Part shown: one piece after another, positions 47,015 through 56,304 of the stretch | Layout of the letters: each line of letters starts with the position of its first letter | Position numbering within the stretch: the stretch's first letter is position 1 | NCBI RefSeq assembly: GCF_000614975.1 | Contig: NZ_BALM01000010.1 | Span: 1 to 64,000 of the forward strand | Origin: Shewanella marina JCM 15074 | GTDB lineage: Bacteria; Pseudomonadota; Gammaproteobacteria; Enterobacterales; Shewanellaceae | DNA length: 64,000 bases | Direction: 5' to 3' | Translations under genes and position numbers: made by a program | Notes under the pieces: model-generated | Told to the model about the DNA's origin: nothing | Seen by the model: the letters and a program-made list of their open reading frames with translations, nothing else | Databases searched by the model: none

Positions 47015-48071
47015 TTTTGTTAAGCAGCAAGTGCTGCCATACTTTGCAGTCAGTATTGACGCCAGTGTCACCCCGCTGGGCAATGGTCATATCAATGACA
47101 CCTTTTTAGTGCGCGATCAAGATACCGAATTTGTATTGCAACGTATTAATACCCAAGTCTTTACCACTCCAGATGCATTAATTGCCAATGCAGATAAAGT
47201 GAGTCAGCATTTAACCCAAAAGCGAACGCAGAGCTTATATCAATTACAGGTGGTGGCGCCGATTGCAGCTAGCACGGGTGAATTAGCGGTTGATTTAGGT
47301 GAACAGGGTTATTGGCGTGCAATCAGCTATTTAGATCATAGTCATAGTGTTGAAGTGATTGAGAGTGAGCAGCAAGCTGAAAAAGCAGCTAAGGCATTTG
47401 GTCATTTTGCCAATGCGTTATCTGATTTAGACGCAACCCAATTAGAAGATGTGATTACAAAGTTCCATTATTTACCGGGACGTATTGAAGCATTAAAACA
47501 AGCGGCTGCCATCGATATGTATGGTCGATTAGGCGAGTGCCAACAATGGTTCGATTTGGTGTTAGCACAGACAGAGCTATTAACTGAGCTCGCAGATATT
47601 GAAGCAAAATTACCGTTAAGAACTTGCCATAATGACACTAAAATCAACAATATGTTGTTTGATAAGCGTGATATGTCGAGCTTAGCGATTATCGATCTTG
47701 ATACCTGTATGAAAGGTCATTTGATGTATGACTTTGGTGATATGGTGCGAACCTTTACTTCACCTGAAGCAGAAGACTCAACTAACCTTGCTAACGTTGA
47801 AGTGCGTGAAGCCATTTTTGCGGCAATTTGTCGTGGTTATCTCGCAGAGTTAGGCCAAACATTAACAGAGCTTGAACGTCAAAGCTTATGGCTAGGCGCT
47901 AAAGTAATGTGCTTAATGATCGGAGTACGTTTTTTAACTGATCATTTAGATGGCGATAAATATTTTAATATTCATCACCCCGGCCATAACTTAGAGCGAG
48001 CCGCTAATCAATTTACACTATTCCAGAGTTTATTAGCGCAACAAGCACAGTTAATTAGTTATTTGAAATAA
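47007..48071 (+). CDS. Aminoglycoside phosphotransferase-family small-molecule kinase
   Basis: A 354-aa kinase of the APH fold, similar in layout to N-acetylhexosamine 1-kinases. Seen: LGNGHINDTFLV with a nucleotide loop, FVLQRIN, the catalytic block TCHNDTKINNMLF, and IDLDTCMKGHLMYDFGDM with the metal-binding Asp. I choose GTG 47007 with GGAG eight bases away, and not the longer frame at 46968 which reads inside the nucleotidyltransferase gene. With the gene before it, it would form a phosphorylate-then-nucleotidyl-transfer pathway. Confidence 0.82.
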   Translation: MNNFVKQQVLPYFAVSIDASVTPLGNGHINDTFLVRDQDTEFVLQRINTQVFTTPDALIANADKVSQHLTQKRTQSLYQLQVVAPIAASTGELAVDLGEQGYWRAISYLDHSHSVEVIESEQQAEKAAKAFGHFANALSDLDATQLEDVITKFHYLPGRIEALKQAAAIDMYGRLGECQQWFDLVLAQTELLTELADIEAKLPLRTCHNDTKINNMLFDKRDMSSLAIIDLDTCMKGHLMYDFGDMVRTFTSPEAEDSTNLANVEVREAIFAAICRGYLAELGQTLTELERQSLWLGAKVMCLMIGVRFLTDHLDGDKYFNIHHPGHNLERAANQFTLFQSLLAQQAQLISYLK

Positions 48072-48089
48072 CGACTCTTAGATTCAACA

Positions 48090-48117
48090 AACGGCGCTTA
48101 TTATAGCGCCGTTTTTG
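48090..48117 (+). terminator. Rho-independent terminator of the nucleotidyltransferase-kinase operon
   Basis: AACGGCGCT (48090-48098) and AGCGCCGTT (48105-48113) enclose a 6-base loop, and a T run follows. Confidence 0.88.
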
Positions 48118-48253
48118 TTCTCATTTTACGGGTAATTTGTGCGCTCATTAGCAGTTCTTAATCAAGTAGTTAGCCCAATATTTACGAAGTTCTAATGGCT
48201 CAGGCACTATATATCGTTTTTTACTAATATCGAAAAGAACGTAATAGAGGTCG

Positions 48254-48931
48254 ATGAATAAACTTAAGCGTGAACAGATGCTACTGGAAATTGCTCAACA
48301 ACTTATTACTGAGCAAGGTATGTTGTCATTTAAATTTACCGATATTGCTAAGCAAGCACAGATTGCTCGAGCCACCTTATATCAGCATTTTCACAATAAA
48401 GAAGATGTGCTATTAAGCTTGTATAGCAAAGATGCGGCTATTTGTTTGCAGTTACTGCTTCAAATACAAGTATTACCGACATTGACCTCGCATGAAAAAC
48501 TGCTCAGTGCACTATTACTGCAATTAGTGATATCGAATCAACGTTACTCAAAGTTAAGCAATGATTGGGTCAATGCTTCACCATTAATCTATCAATTTGC
48601 ACAGGTAGAACGGAAGCAACAGTTTGAATTACTTGTGCATCAGGTCTGGCTGCAACATCATGAGTTTTGGTTGCAACCGATCCTCGCAGGTCAGCTATTT
48701 TCTAGCCGTGCCGAGGTTGAGACGGTGAGACATAAAGTGATGCCATATCATCGCGGCTTGCTATGCCAAACAACGATGACCAAAGTAACATCTCCTCCTA
48801 GTTTGCGAGACAGTTTTGAACATCTATTGCATTACACTGGCTTGTTGAAATGGCGTCAGGTACCACATAGAGTTGACTATGGTCTTATCTTGCAAACCAT
48901 TGATGGATTATTAAAGGCTTATAGAGATTGA
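48254..48931 (+). CDS. TetR-family transcriptional regulator
   Basis: A 225-aa regulator. The N-terminal helix-turn-helix is clear: FTDIAKQAQIARATLYQHFHNKEDVLLSLY. The rest is a variable ligand domain. It lies 65 bases upstream of the HlyD-ABC exporter genes, and probably represses them. The middle of the ligand domain (VWLQHHEFWLQPILAGQLF) has no known match that I can name. Confidence 0.9.
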   Translation: MNKLKREQMLLEIAQQLITEQGMLSFKFTDIAKQAQIARATLYQHFHNKEDVLLSLYSKDAAICLQLLLQIQVLPTLTSHEKLLSALLLQLVISNQRYSKLSNDWVNASPLIYQFAQVERKQQFELLVHQVWLQHHEFWLQPILAGQLFSSRAEVETVRHKVMPYHRGLLCQTTMTKVTSPPSLRDSFEHLLHYTGLLKWRQVPHRVDYGLILQTIDGLLKAYRD

Positions 48932-48996
48932 ATAGTGCTTGAGCTGGCTGAAAATTAACCCTAAAGTGGAACCATTAGCAATCAAATGGATTGATT

Positions 48997-49944
48997 ATGA
49001 ATGGCAAATGGTATTTCACCTGTTTATTCAGCATCTTCTTTGTTGCGGCTTGTCAGCCGCAAGTCCCACAAGCATTAGGTACATTAGAGCAGGATAGAGT
49101 TGCTTTAACGGCTACGGCTAACGAAATCATTACCGAGCTTGCAGTGCCTATTGGCGCCAAAGTGAAGCAAGGGGATGTGTTAGTTCGCTTAGATAATCGC
49201 TTACAGTTAGCCCAAGTCAAAAAAGCCGAGGCTGACGTGGCGTTAGCACAAGCCAATCTGATAAAGCTGCAAAATGGCGCTCGACCAGAGGCCGTTGCCC
49301 AAGCTCAAGCCGCCGTTGAATCTGCACAAGCCACTTTAACCGATGCGCAGCAAACCTATACCCGAGTCAAGGATCTTGTGGCGCAAAAGTTAGCATCACA
49401 AGCCAATTTTGATCGCGCTCAAACCGCATTAGATGTGGCGACGGCGAATGTGGATAAAGCTCGCGAGCAACTACGTGAACTGACCAACGGCACTCGTCCT
49501 GAAGATTTACAAATTGCGGCAGCACAGGTCAAAGCGGCGCAAGCAGTATTATCCAGCCAACAGCAATTATTAGCGCAATTAACAGTAACCGCCACTCGTG
49601 ACGGCGTGGTGGATAACTTTCCTTGGAATCAAGGTGAGCGTGCCACCATGGGCAGCCCAGTAGTGATCATGCTTGCAGGCACAGCGCCTTATGCCAGAGT
49701 TTATATTCCAGAACCTTACCGGATTAAAATGGCGGTGGGGGATGCACTCACTGTACACATTGATGGTCTGGATAAACCTGTCATTGGTAAAGTGAGGCAA
49801 CTTGCTGATGAACCCGCATTTACTCCCTATTACGCCCTTAATGAACATGATCGTAGTCGCTTAATGTTTTTAGCTGAAGTGCAACTGCCTGACAGTTTTC
49901 AGCAACATGCCATTGGCTTGCCAGTTCAGGTGCAATTGCCATGA
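48997..49944 (+). CDS. HlyD-family membrane fusion lipoprotein
   Basis: A 315-aa periplasmic adaptor. The start is the ATG at 48997. The lipobox FVAAC (Cys near 18) suggests lipidation. A biotinyl/lipoyl-like segment (ITELAVPIGAKVKQGDVLVRLD) and its return half (LLAQLTVTATRDGVVDNF) frame a coiled-coil hairpin of alanine-rich heptads (EADVALAQANLIKLQNGA). It is like YbhG. It overlaps the ATPase gene by 4 bases. Confidence 0.9.
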   Translation: MNGKWYFTCLFSIFFVAACQPQVPQALGTLEQDRVALTATANEIITELAVPIGAKVKQGDVLVRLDNRLQLAQVKKAEADVALAQANLIKLQNGARPEAVAQAQAAVESAQATLTDAQQTYTRVKDLVAQKLASQANFDRAQTALDVATANVDKAREQLRELTNGTRPEDLQIAAAQVKAAQAVLSSQQQLLAQLTVTATRDGVVDNFPWNQGERATMGSPVVIMLAGTAPYARVYIPEPYRIKMAVGDALTVHIDGLDKPVIGKVRQLADEPAFTPYYALNEHDRSRLMFLAEVQLPDSFQQHAIGLPVQVQLP

Positions 49945-50867
49945 GTGAGTGGGCGATCCAAGCGCAGGGATTACTGCGCAAGTTTGGCGATTTTGTTGCT
50001 ATTCAACAGTTAGATTTAAACATTGAAAAAGGGCAAATCTATGGCTTTTTAGGCCCCAATGGCTGTGGTAAAACCACGGCGATTAGAATGCTTACTGGTT
50101 TGCTGACTCCCACCAAAGGGCAAGTGAATGTATTGGGACTTGAGTTACCCAAACAAGCAGCAGAGCTTCGCTTTGAAATTGGTTATATGACTCAAAAATT
50201 TTCACTCTATGATGATCTTACCGTGCGTGAAAACTTACGCTTTATGGCGCAAATATATGGTTTGCCGAGTCGTAGCCAGCATCGCCGTGTTGAGGAATTA
50301 CTCAATATTTATGGCTTAGATAATAAAGCCTCACAATTAGCGGGCAGCATGAGTGGTGGTCAGCGGCAGCGTTTAGCGTTAGCGGCGGCAGTAATCCATC
50401 AACCTAAAATGCTATTTTTAGATGAACCGACTTCTGCGGTGGATCCTGAAAATAGACGTGATTTTTGGGAGCAACTATTTGATTTAAGCGACCAAGGTTG
50501 CAGCATTTTAGTGTCAACTCACTATATGGATGAAGCCGAGCGTTGTCATAAGTTGGCGATTTTAGAAGCTGGTCATAAACGTGCCGATGGCAGCCCAGCT
50601 GAATTAATGCAGCAAATGGGGGCGACGGTGATTGAGCTAGAGTCGTCTTCATTACGTCAATTAAAAGCGCAACTTACGGCGCATGCACAAGTACTGTCAG
50701 CGGCGCAATTAGGTAATCGCTTACGAGTGTTGGTTGATAAAGCGGTCACCGATCCTATGGCGTGGTTACTAAGTTTACCGTTAGGGTTAACGTTATCTCA
50801 ACTGACAGAAGTTAGACCGAGTTTAGAAGATGTGTTTGTGACCTGCACAGGCGAGGGACGCCAATGA
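49941..50867 (+). CDS. ABC exporter ATP-binding protein (YbhF-like, single domain)
   Basis: A 308-aa ATPase. Seen: Walker A GPNGCGKTT, Q-loop MTQKFSLYDDL, signature SMSGGQRQRLALA, Walker B MLFLDEPTSAVD and an H-loop STHYMDEA. E. coli YbhF has two fused ATPase domains; here only one is present. A C-terminal extension of about 90 residues (ELESSSLRQLKAQL) is as in ABC-2 exporters. It overlaps both neighbours by 4 bases. Confidence 0.93.
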   Translation: MSEWAIQAQGLLRKFGDFVAIQQLDLNIEKGQIYGFLGPNGCGKTTAIRMLTGLLTPTKGQVNVLGLELPKQAAELRFEIGYMTQKFSLYDDLTVRENLRFMAQIYGLPSRSQHRRVEELLNIYGLDNKASQLAGSMSGGQRQRLALAAAVIHQPKMLFLDEPTSAVDPENRRDFWEQLFDLSDQGCSILVSTHYMDEAERCHKLAILEAGHKRADGSPAELMQQMGATVIELESSSLRQLKAQLTAHAQVLSAAQLGNRLRVLVDKAVTDPMAWLLSLPLGLTLSQLTEVRPSLEDVFVTCTGEGRQ

Positions 50868-52006
50868 ACTTTACCCGCATTCGCGCCATTATCATCAAAG
50901 AATTATTACAGCTAAAACGGGATAGGATGACCTTTGGCATGGTAGTGATGATCCCGCTGATTCAGTTAATTCTATTTGGCTATGCCATTAATACCAATGT
51001 GCGTGATATTCCTGCCGCCTTAGTGGATCATTCTGGTAGTGCTTTGGGACGCATCATCAGTAGCAGTGTTGAAGCAAGCCAAGTGGTTAAGTTCACTCAT
51101 ATTTATGCGGATCTTGAACAGGCAAAAGCGGCGTTACGTGCTGCCGATGTGCGGGCGGTATTAGTGATCCCATATGATGTCAGTCAACGTTTAGTTCGTC
51201 ATCAGGCTGTCGGCATGGCGCAGCCTAATTCAACTGACCAACAACTTGCGCGGCCGATAGGCCAATGGCTGGTGGATGGTTCCGATACCATGATAACGGC
51301 GGCGATTAAAAGTTTAATGAATATGCCGTTGGCTAATTTATTGGATAAACCCGTGATAGCCGGAGTACCGACATTTGCGGTCGCCCCATTTTATAATCCT
51401 GCCCAGCGCAGTGTGGTGAATACCGTGCCTGGGCTGGTCGGGGTTATTTTAACCATGACCATGATCTTATTTACTTCGGCTGCGATCGTGCGTGAGCGTG
51501 AGCGCGGTAATTTAGAGATGTTGATTAATACCCCAATTAGTTCGATGGAGCTGATGCTTGGTAAGATCACGCCATTTATTTTTATTGGCGCACTGCAAGT
51601 CGCGATTATTTTAAGTCTGAGTTATTGGATTTTTAATGTCTCGGTTATGGGCGATTTACTGCAATTAGCGCTATTAACCTTATTGTTTATTGCAGCCAGT
51701 CTGACCTTAGGCTTATTGATTTCAACCATTGCTAAAACTCAGCTGCAATCCATGCAGATGACTATTTTTGTATTGTTACCTTCGATTCTGTTATCGGGCT
51801 TTATGTTCCCTTATGAAGCGATGCCCAATATAGTGCAATGGATTTCAGAAGCACTACCCGCCACTCATTTTATTCGAGCGTTTAGAGCAATCATGCTGCG
51901 CGAAGCAAGTTTAATCGATATGCATGCTGATGCACTGTGGTTGGCAGGTTTTACCGTGTTAGGTCTTATTCTGGCAGCCATCAGATTTAAAAAGCGGCTC
52001 GACTAA
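50864..52006 (+). CDS. ABC-2 type exporter permease (YbhR/YbhS-like)
   Basis: A 380-aa permease. A first span (GMVVMIPLIQLILFGYAI) is followed by a large periplasmic loop of about 130 residues with DIPAALVDHSGSALGR, then five spans, with the RERERGNLEMLINTPISSMELMLGKI cytosolic element and LLSGFMFPYEAMP. It probably dimerises, since only one permease gene is present. The last 17 bases contain the minus-strand terminator arm of the next gene. Confidence 0.92.
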   Translation: MNFTRIRAIIIKELLQLKRDRMTFGMVVMIPLIQLILFGYAINTNVRDIPAALVDHSGSALGRIISSSVEASQVVKFTHIYADLEQAKAALRAADVRAVLVIPYDVSQRLVRHQAVGMAQPNSTDQQLARPIGQWLVDGSDTMITAAIKSLMNMPLANLLDKPVIAGVPTFAVAPFYNPAQRSVVNTVPGLVGVILTMTMILFTSAAIVRERERGNLEMLINTPISSMELMLGKITPFIFIGALQVAIILSLSYWIFNVSVMGDLLQLALLTLLFIAASLTLGLLISTIAKTQLQSMQMTIFVLLPSILLSGFMFPYEAMPNIVQWISEALPATHFIRAFRAIMLREASLIDMHADALWLAGFTVLGLILAAIRFKKRLD

Positions 52007-52016
52007 ACCAGCCGCT
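51990..52016 (-). terminator. Minus-strand terminator overlapping the permease gene end
   Basis: AGCGGCT (51993-51999) and AGCCGCT (52010-52016) enclose a 10-base loop; on the minus strand TTTTTAAA follows. It would stop transcription of the operon at 52027-54802. Half of the hairpin lies inside the last codons of the convergent permease gene. Confidence 0.7.
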
Positions 52017-52026
52017 AAATAGAGTG

Positions 52027-53247
52027 TTAAAATAGGCCAAGCTGGTGCGCAGTTAATAAGCCACAGCCCGCTAAACTGAGTATCGTCAGTGCGGTTAACC
52101 AAGCCAAATGGCGCTGTTGACGCGAAAATAGCGCGGCAATATTGGCTTGGTTTTGGTCGATTAATTGCTGCTGATCATCTTGATGGCGTGACATTTGGCT
52201 AAAGTGGTCAAATAGCTCTGCATCGGTAGCATTCAGTTGCTGACAAGATTCATTAAATTCATGTGAAACTTGCTGAATATCATGACAAAGCTGCTGCTGT
52301 TTCTCACTAATATCGTCTTTTAAATCAGTGACAGCATCCTGCTGCTGTTGCAACGCTTGCTGCTGCTTGTTTGAGTGCTCAACGAGTTGCTCTGCCACAT
52401 TTTGTAGCAGTACTTTGTTTGCTTCTATTTGTTGCTGTTGTTGCTCAACTAATTGAGTTTCTAAGCCTTGCTGTAACTGTTGATTTTGTTCCGTTAATTG
52501 TTGTTTTGTTTGGCTGAGTTGCTGTGTGGTTTGCGCTAGCTGCTCGGTTAGCTGTTGTGCTAACTGGGCGGCTTGTTGATTGATATCTTGCTGTAGCTGC
52601 TGGCTCGACTGTTGAAACTCTTGCTCATGTTGAGCAATGCGCTGTTTGACCTGAGACTGCATTTGCAGATTCTGCTGTTCAATTGCTTGCTTACTGGTAT
52701 CAATTTCTGCCATCGCATGCTGCAATTGAGCATGAATTTGTGCTTTGGTGGTTTGCACATCATCGGCAATTTCAATCAATTTAGCGGCGCCATCCATGGT
52801 TAGGCCTTCTAGTTCAAAGTAATCTTTGACCAGTTTTTCAAGCTCAGTTTGTTGTTTGCTGATGATATGCTGTTGTTCGGTAATTGATTGATTAGAAATG
52901 CTTATCTGTTTGGTTTGTTGCTGAATTTTATGCTGTTGTTCAGTTAACTCCTGTTGCTGTTCGGTCAACTGTTTAGCTTGAGCGACAGAGATCAGCATTA
53001 ACTGACCCACTTTTTTAGCGTAACTGGCTTGTAGCTCTGCGGCATCTAACTCCGCATCTTTCATATCGTCCGAATTCCACCATCTTGATAGCCAGTTGCG
53101 TTGTTCGTGTTTCGCTCTGGCATGTTTTAAATCATCAAGTTTGTCATAATCGGCTTTAAACTCCTTAAGCAAGTTTTTCATATCAACTTGCTTAACAAGC
53201 TCGGCTGGAACGTTGGTTTTAGATAGCTGGGTAATAATTGAATTCAT
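52027..53247 (-). CDS. Long coiled-coil protein with C-terminal membrane anchor
   Basis: A 406-aa protein. A short N-terminal globular part (ITQLSKTNVPAELVKQVDMK) leads to about 280 residues of very Gln-rich heptads, such as QQQELTEQQHKIQQQ, that must form a long coiled coil. One hydrophobic segment at the end (LAWLTALTILSLAGCGLLTA) would anchor it in the inner membrane, with the coil in the cytosol. It starts 5 bases after the HNH-like gene and is surely in the same operon. No catalytic motif is visible. It may be a tether or scaffold for that neighbour. I do not recognise the family. Confidence 0.7.
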   Translation of the reverse strand: MNSIITQLSKTNVPAELVKQVDMKNLLKEFKADYDKLDDLKHARAKHEQRNWLSRWWNSDDMKDAELDAAELQASYAKKVGQLMLISVAQAKQLTEQQQELTEQQHKIQQQTKQISISNQSITEQQHIISKQQTELEKLVKDYFELEGLTMDGAAKLIEIADDVQTTKAQIHAQLQHAMAEIDTSKQAIEQQNLQMQSQVKQRIAQHEQEFQQSSQQLQQDINQQAAQLAQQLTEQLAQTTQQLSQTKQQLTEQNQQLQQGLETQLVEQQQQQIEANKVLLQNVAEQLVEHSNKQQQALQQQQDAVTDLKDDISEKQQQLCHDIQQVSHEFNESCQQLNATDAELFDHFSQMSRHQDDQQQLIDQNQANIAALFSRQQRHLAWLTALTILSLAGCGLLTAHQLGLF

Positions 53248-53251
53248 ATCG

Positions 53252-54802
53252 TTACTTTAGTCTGGCTAATCGTTGTGCCAGCAATTGACGACGCTCTATT
53301 TGTGTTTGCGTTCGTGTAATGAGTGATTGCTGACTGTTAAGTATGGCCGTTGAGTGCGCCATGGTGTGTTGCTGGTGTTGGATAGCGTCATTTAAATTAA
53401 ACGCCATAATGCGGTAACTATTTTCAAGATCTGCATATAATCGAGACTGATAATATTGTTGCTCTACTAAATCACAAAGCTGATTAATTTGTTGTTGGCC
53501 TGCTGCTAGCTGTAAGTTCTGCGCCGCCAGTTGTTCTGTCCCTAAACGGGCAAAGTTATCAAATAAGCGGTCAATTCCATACACAATCAAGGCGGTAGCA
53601 ATACCTGTGAGTAACGCGGTAAATGCCGTGCTTAAGATGCCTGCAATTGGGGTTAATACAGGAATGGTCAGCAAAAAGGCTTTAATCGATTCCTCAAAAA
53701 TTAAGCCTAAACTGGTGGTGATTAAGCTGGCAATAATTTGACTGACGGCGCGAGCAATCTCGACCGCAGGCATATTTTCTGGTGGCCAAATCAATAATTT
53801 AATTGCTTGCCATAAGCTTGCCATGCCTTCACGGAGCATGGTGACGACTTTGCTTGAAGTGGTCACCACGGTATTGATAATAAAAGTCAGTAAATTACTG
53901 AAAAAAGCTTGAATGCCACCACTAAATGCGGCTTTAAGGGCATCTTTAAATTTAGTTTTTAAGCGGTTAAAAATTCGCTTAAAAGCAGCCAATAAGCGTT
54001 CAATTAAACTGTCATTACTGGTTTGCGTAAACAGCTGTTTAGCTTCAGTAAATAGTGCATTAACAAACTCATGCAATAACAAGCCTAAGCCTTGTTTCAA
54101 GCCATTCATTGCCGCTTCTTTAGTGCCAGTTACTGCTAACTCTTGGCCCTGTTTTTTTAGCTGCGCGACCATTAAGTCACGTTCAATTTTGCGCTTAGCG
54201 GTATCCACGGTGTGATTAAGTAAATCCATATCAACACCAAATGATTCAGCATTGGTTTTACCCGGATCGGCTTTACGTTGGCGTTGCGCCCATTGTTGCT
54301 TGTCATGCTCACGCATCGACATGTTGATTGAGGCACCTGCAGGTTTTAAATTAACCTCTTGGTTGGCCATTGCCACCCGTTGTTCCGTCGTTTGAAACAG
54401 ATGACTGCGACTATCGGTTTCAATTTTGTTGGCTGCGACCACATGATCTAAATGGGTTTGGCCATTACGGGGTAATATTTTATCCGTATAACAACAGTGG
54501 ATTTCATCTTCAGTTTTAAAGAGTGCTTTACGCTTTTTCTTTAGATCGGCATCGTAAGCTCTGCGCTGATAGTCTTGCTGAGCTTGCTGCCATTGTTGAT
54601 GACTGTCTTTATCTTGCTTAGTCGCGGTGATGCCTTGTTCAAAGTTATGCTGGGTGGTGACATTACCACCGACTTGATCATTAAACATCGCAGGAGTAAG
54701 CCCCAGCGGGCCAATAATTTGTGCGAGAACTTGTTGCTGACAGGAGTCGAGTAGGGCGTTGAGACGAATGGTTTTGAGTTCAGTACGAGTTAGCTCGGAC
54801 AT
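53252..54802 (-). CDS. HNH-like protein with C-terminal membrane segments, function unknown
   Basis: A 516-aa protein. From about residue 103, HCCYTDKILPRNG is followed by LDHVV (118-122), ANQEVNL (146-152) and SIN (158-160), the order of an HNH nuclease fold (DH, N, N) without the usual zinc cysteines. A helical region with Lys-rich amphipathic stretches (FKRIFNRLKTKFKDALK) comes next. Then come several hydrophobic segments (FFSNLLTFIINTVVTT, IIASLITTSLGLIF and PIAGILSTAFTALLTGIA), which could cross or insert in a membrane. A final helical part ends in Arg-rich TQIERRQLLAQRLARLK. This build suggests a membrane-associated nuclease or toxin, but activity is inference. It is the first gene of a two-gene operon with the coiled-coil protein. 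Confidence 0.65.
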   Translation of the reverse strand: MSELTRTELKTIRLNALLDSCQQQVLAQIIGPLGLTPAMFNDQVGGNVTTQHNFEQGITATKQDKDSHQQWQQAQQDYQRRAYDADLKKKRKALFKTEDEIHCCYTDKILPRNGQTHLDHVVAANKIETDSRSHLFQTTEQRVAMANQEVNLKPAGASINMSMREHDKQQWAQRQRKADPGKTNAESFGVDMDLLNHTVDTAKRKIERDLMVAQLKKQGQELAVTGTKEAAMNGLKQGLGLLLHEFVNALFTEAKQLFTQTSNDSLIERLLAAFKRIFNRLKTKFKDALKAAFSGGIQAFFSNLLTFIINTVVTTSSKVVTMLREGMASLWQAIKLLIWPPENMPAVEIARAVSQIIASLITTSLGLIFEESIKAFLLTIPVLTPIAGILSTAFTALLTGIATALIVYGIDRLFDNFARLGTEQLAAQNLQLAAGQQQINQLCDLVEQQYYQSRLYADLENSYRIMAFNLNDAIQHQQHTMAHSTAILNSQQSLITRTQTQIERRQLLAQRLARLK

Positions 54803-55017
54803 AGAAAATGTGGCTTAAAAATGATGTCACATTATATGGACAAGCGCTAAATTAAATTGTGATATGGATTATGAAACAGTGAGTTATCGGTTTATTTTAA
54901 CAAAGAACCTAAATTTCTACTTGATTTACAAACGCATCAATTATTGAATTAATTTAGTCATATTTGTGGTCAATACGTTATTCTATAAGGTATTGACTGT
55001 ATTTCTAGGGGATAACC

Positions 55018-56238
55018 TTGCAGCATATCCGCTCATTTTTACATCGTGCCCATGAACTTTGGATGGCGAAACGTCATTACCTTGCGGCGCTAGCGGTGTT
55101 TTTTAATGGTATTTTGATTTTTAAGACTGTGTATGGTCTACCTATTGATCTGCTTAGCGTTTTTAATGTCAGCAATTTTTCAGAAGAAAACTTAGCGTTA
55201 TTAACTAATGCCCCTTGGTTTATGTTGGGGGTGCTATTGGTGCTTAACTCGCTAGGGTTGATGTTTAAAGCCCGTACCGCATGGACCATGAGTATCACCT
55301 TGCTGCTGATTACTTTTGTGTTTACCCTGCACTTTTTCCCCAATTTGCACCAAAGTATCTGGCTGTGTAGCGGTACTTTGATCTTTTTATGGTTACTTAA
55401 AAATGATTTCCAGCAGAGTAGTGCCACGGCGGGTGGTATTTTTGCGGCAATTAGTTTCTTACTGTTAGTGATTTATGCCACCTATGGCACCCTCTATTTT
55501 GGTGATGGTTTTCAGCCTAAAATAGATAACTTATTAACGGCATTTTATTTTTCTATGGTGACCATGACCACGGTTGGGTACGGTGATATTTTGCCGGTAT
55601 CAGATCCTGCCAGAATGTTCACCATCTCAGTGATTATTGCTGGTATCACAGTGTTTGCAACATCGGTAACCACTATTTTTGGTCCACTTATTCGCGGTGG
55701 TATTAATCGTTTAGTTAAAGGAAATAATCGTCATATGAATAGAGAAAATCATTATATCGTTTGTGGTACTTCGATGATGGCGATGAATACCATTAGCCAA
55801 TTAAGCCAGCGTGGTTTACCTGTAACTATCATCACCACCCGAGGTGAAGATGATTTTGCTCAAATCAACCTCAGTTTAGAGGGCAAATTTGACATTATTT
55901 CGGGTGACAGCAGTGACAGTGGTGTACTCAAAAAAGCCGGAGTTGAGCATTGCCGCGCCTTATTAGCCTTAACCGACAGTGATGCCGATAATGCCTTTAT
56001 TGTGCTATCTGCTAAAGATATTAGTCATGACGTTAAAACCGTATTAATCGTCAATGACAGTAAGAATATAACCAAGCTTAAAAAGGTACAGCCAGACATT
56101 GTATTATCGCTGCAACTGTTTGGTAGTGAAGTGTTAGCTCGTATGCTCAATGGTGAGCAGATTAATAATGATATGCTTATTTCCATGTTATTTAGTGGTA
56201 ACGAAGATCTGTTTAGCGCGACTACAGCCACTAAATAA
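55018..56238 (+). CDS. kch: Voltage-gated potassium channel Kch
   Basis: A 406-aa K+ channel with six spans and a cytosolic RCK domain. Seen: the selectivity filter TTVGYGD (about residues 184-190), GITVFATSVTTIFGPLIRGG after the last span, and the RCK domain with YIVCGTSMMAMNTI and GDSSDSGVLKKAGVEHCRALLAL. The sequence closely follows E. coli Kch in both parts. The start is the TTG at 55018, with AGGGGA six bases before it. No other start fits so well. The gene is alone and is followed by a shared terminator. Confidence 0.95.
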   Translation: MQHIRSFLHRAHELWMAKRHYLAALAVFFNGILIFKTVYGLPIDLLSVFNVSNFSEENLALLTNAPWFMLGVLLVLNSLGLMFKARTAWTMSITLLLITFVFTLHFFPNLHQSIWLCSGTLIFLWLLKNDFQQSSATAGGIFAAISFLLLVIYATYGTLYFGDGFQPKIDNLLTAFYFSMVTMTTVGYGDILPVSDPARMFTISVIIAGITVFATSVTTIFGPLIRGGINRLVKGNNRHMNRENHYIVCGTSMMAMNTISQLSQRGLPVTIITTRGEDDFAQINLSLEGKFDIISGDSSDSGVLKKAGVEHCRALLALTDSDADNAFIVLSAKDISHDVKTVLIVNDSKNITKLKKVQPDIVLSLQLFGSEVLARMLNGEQINNDMLISMLFSGNEDLFSATTATK

Positions 56239-56256
56239 TCATTCCCAATAGATAAA

Positions 56257-56285
56257 CGAAAGGGCTGAATATTCAGCCCTTTTTA
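56257..56285. terminator. Bidirectional terminator between kch and codA
   Basis: A perfect 24-base palindrome, AAAGGGCTGAAT (56259-56270) and its complement (56271-56282), with T on one side and A on the other. It serves the convergent kch and codBA genes. Confidence 0.85.
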
Positions 56286-56304
56286 TGTCAGTTAATATTC
56301 GCGC

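Noticed and set aside
52300..53000. CAG/CTG-rich tract as a DNA repeat
   Set aside because: It follows from the Gln-rich coiled-coil coding sequence; there is no exact repeat unit.
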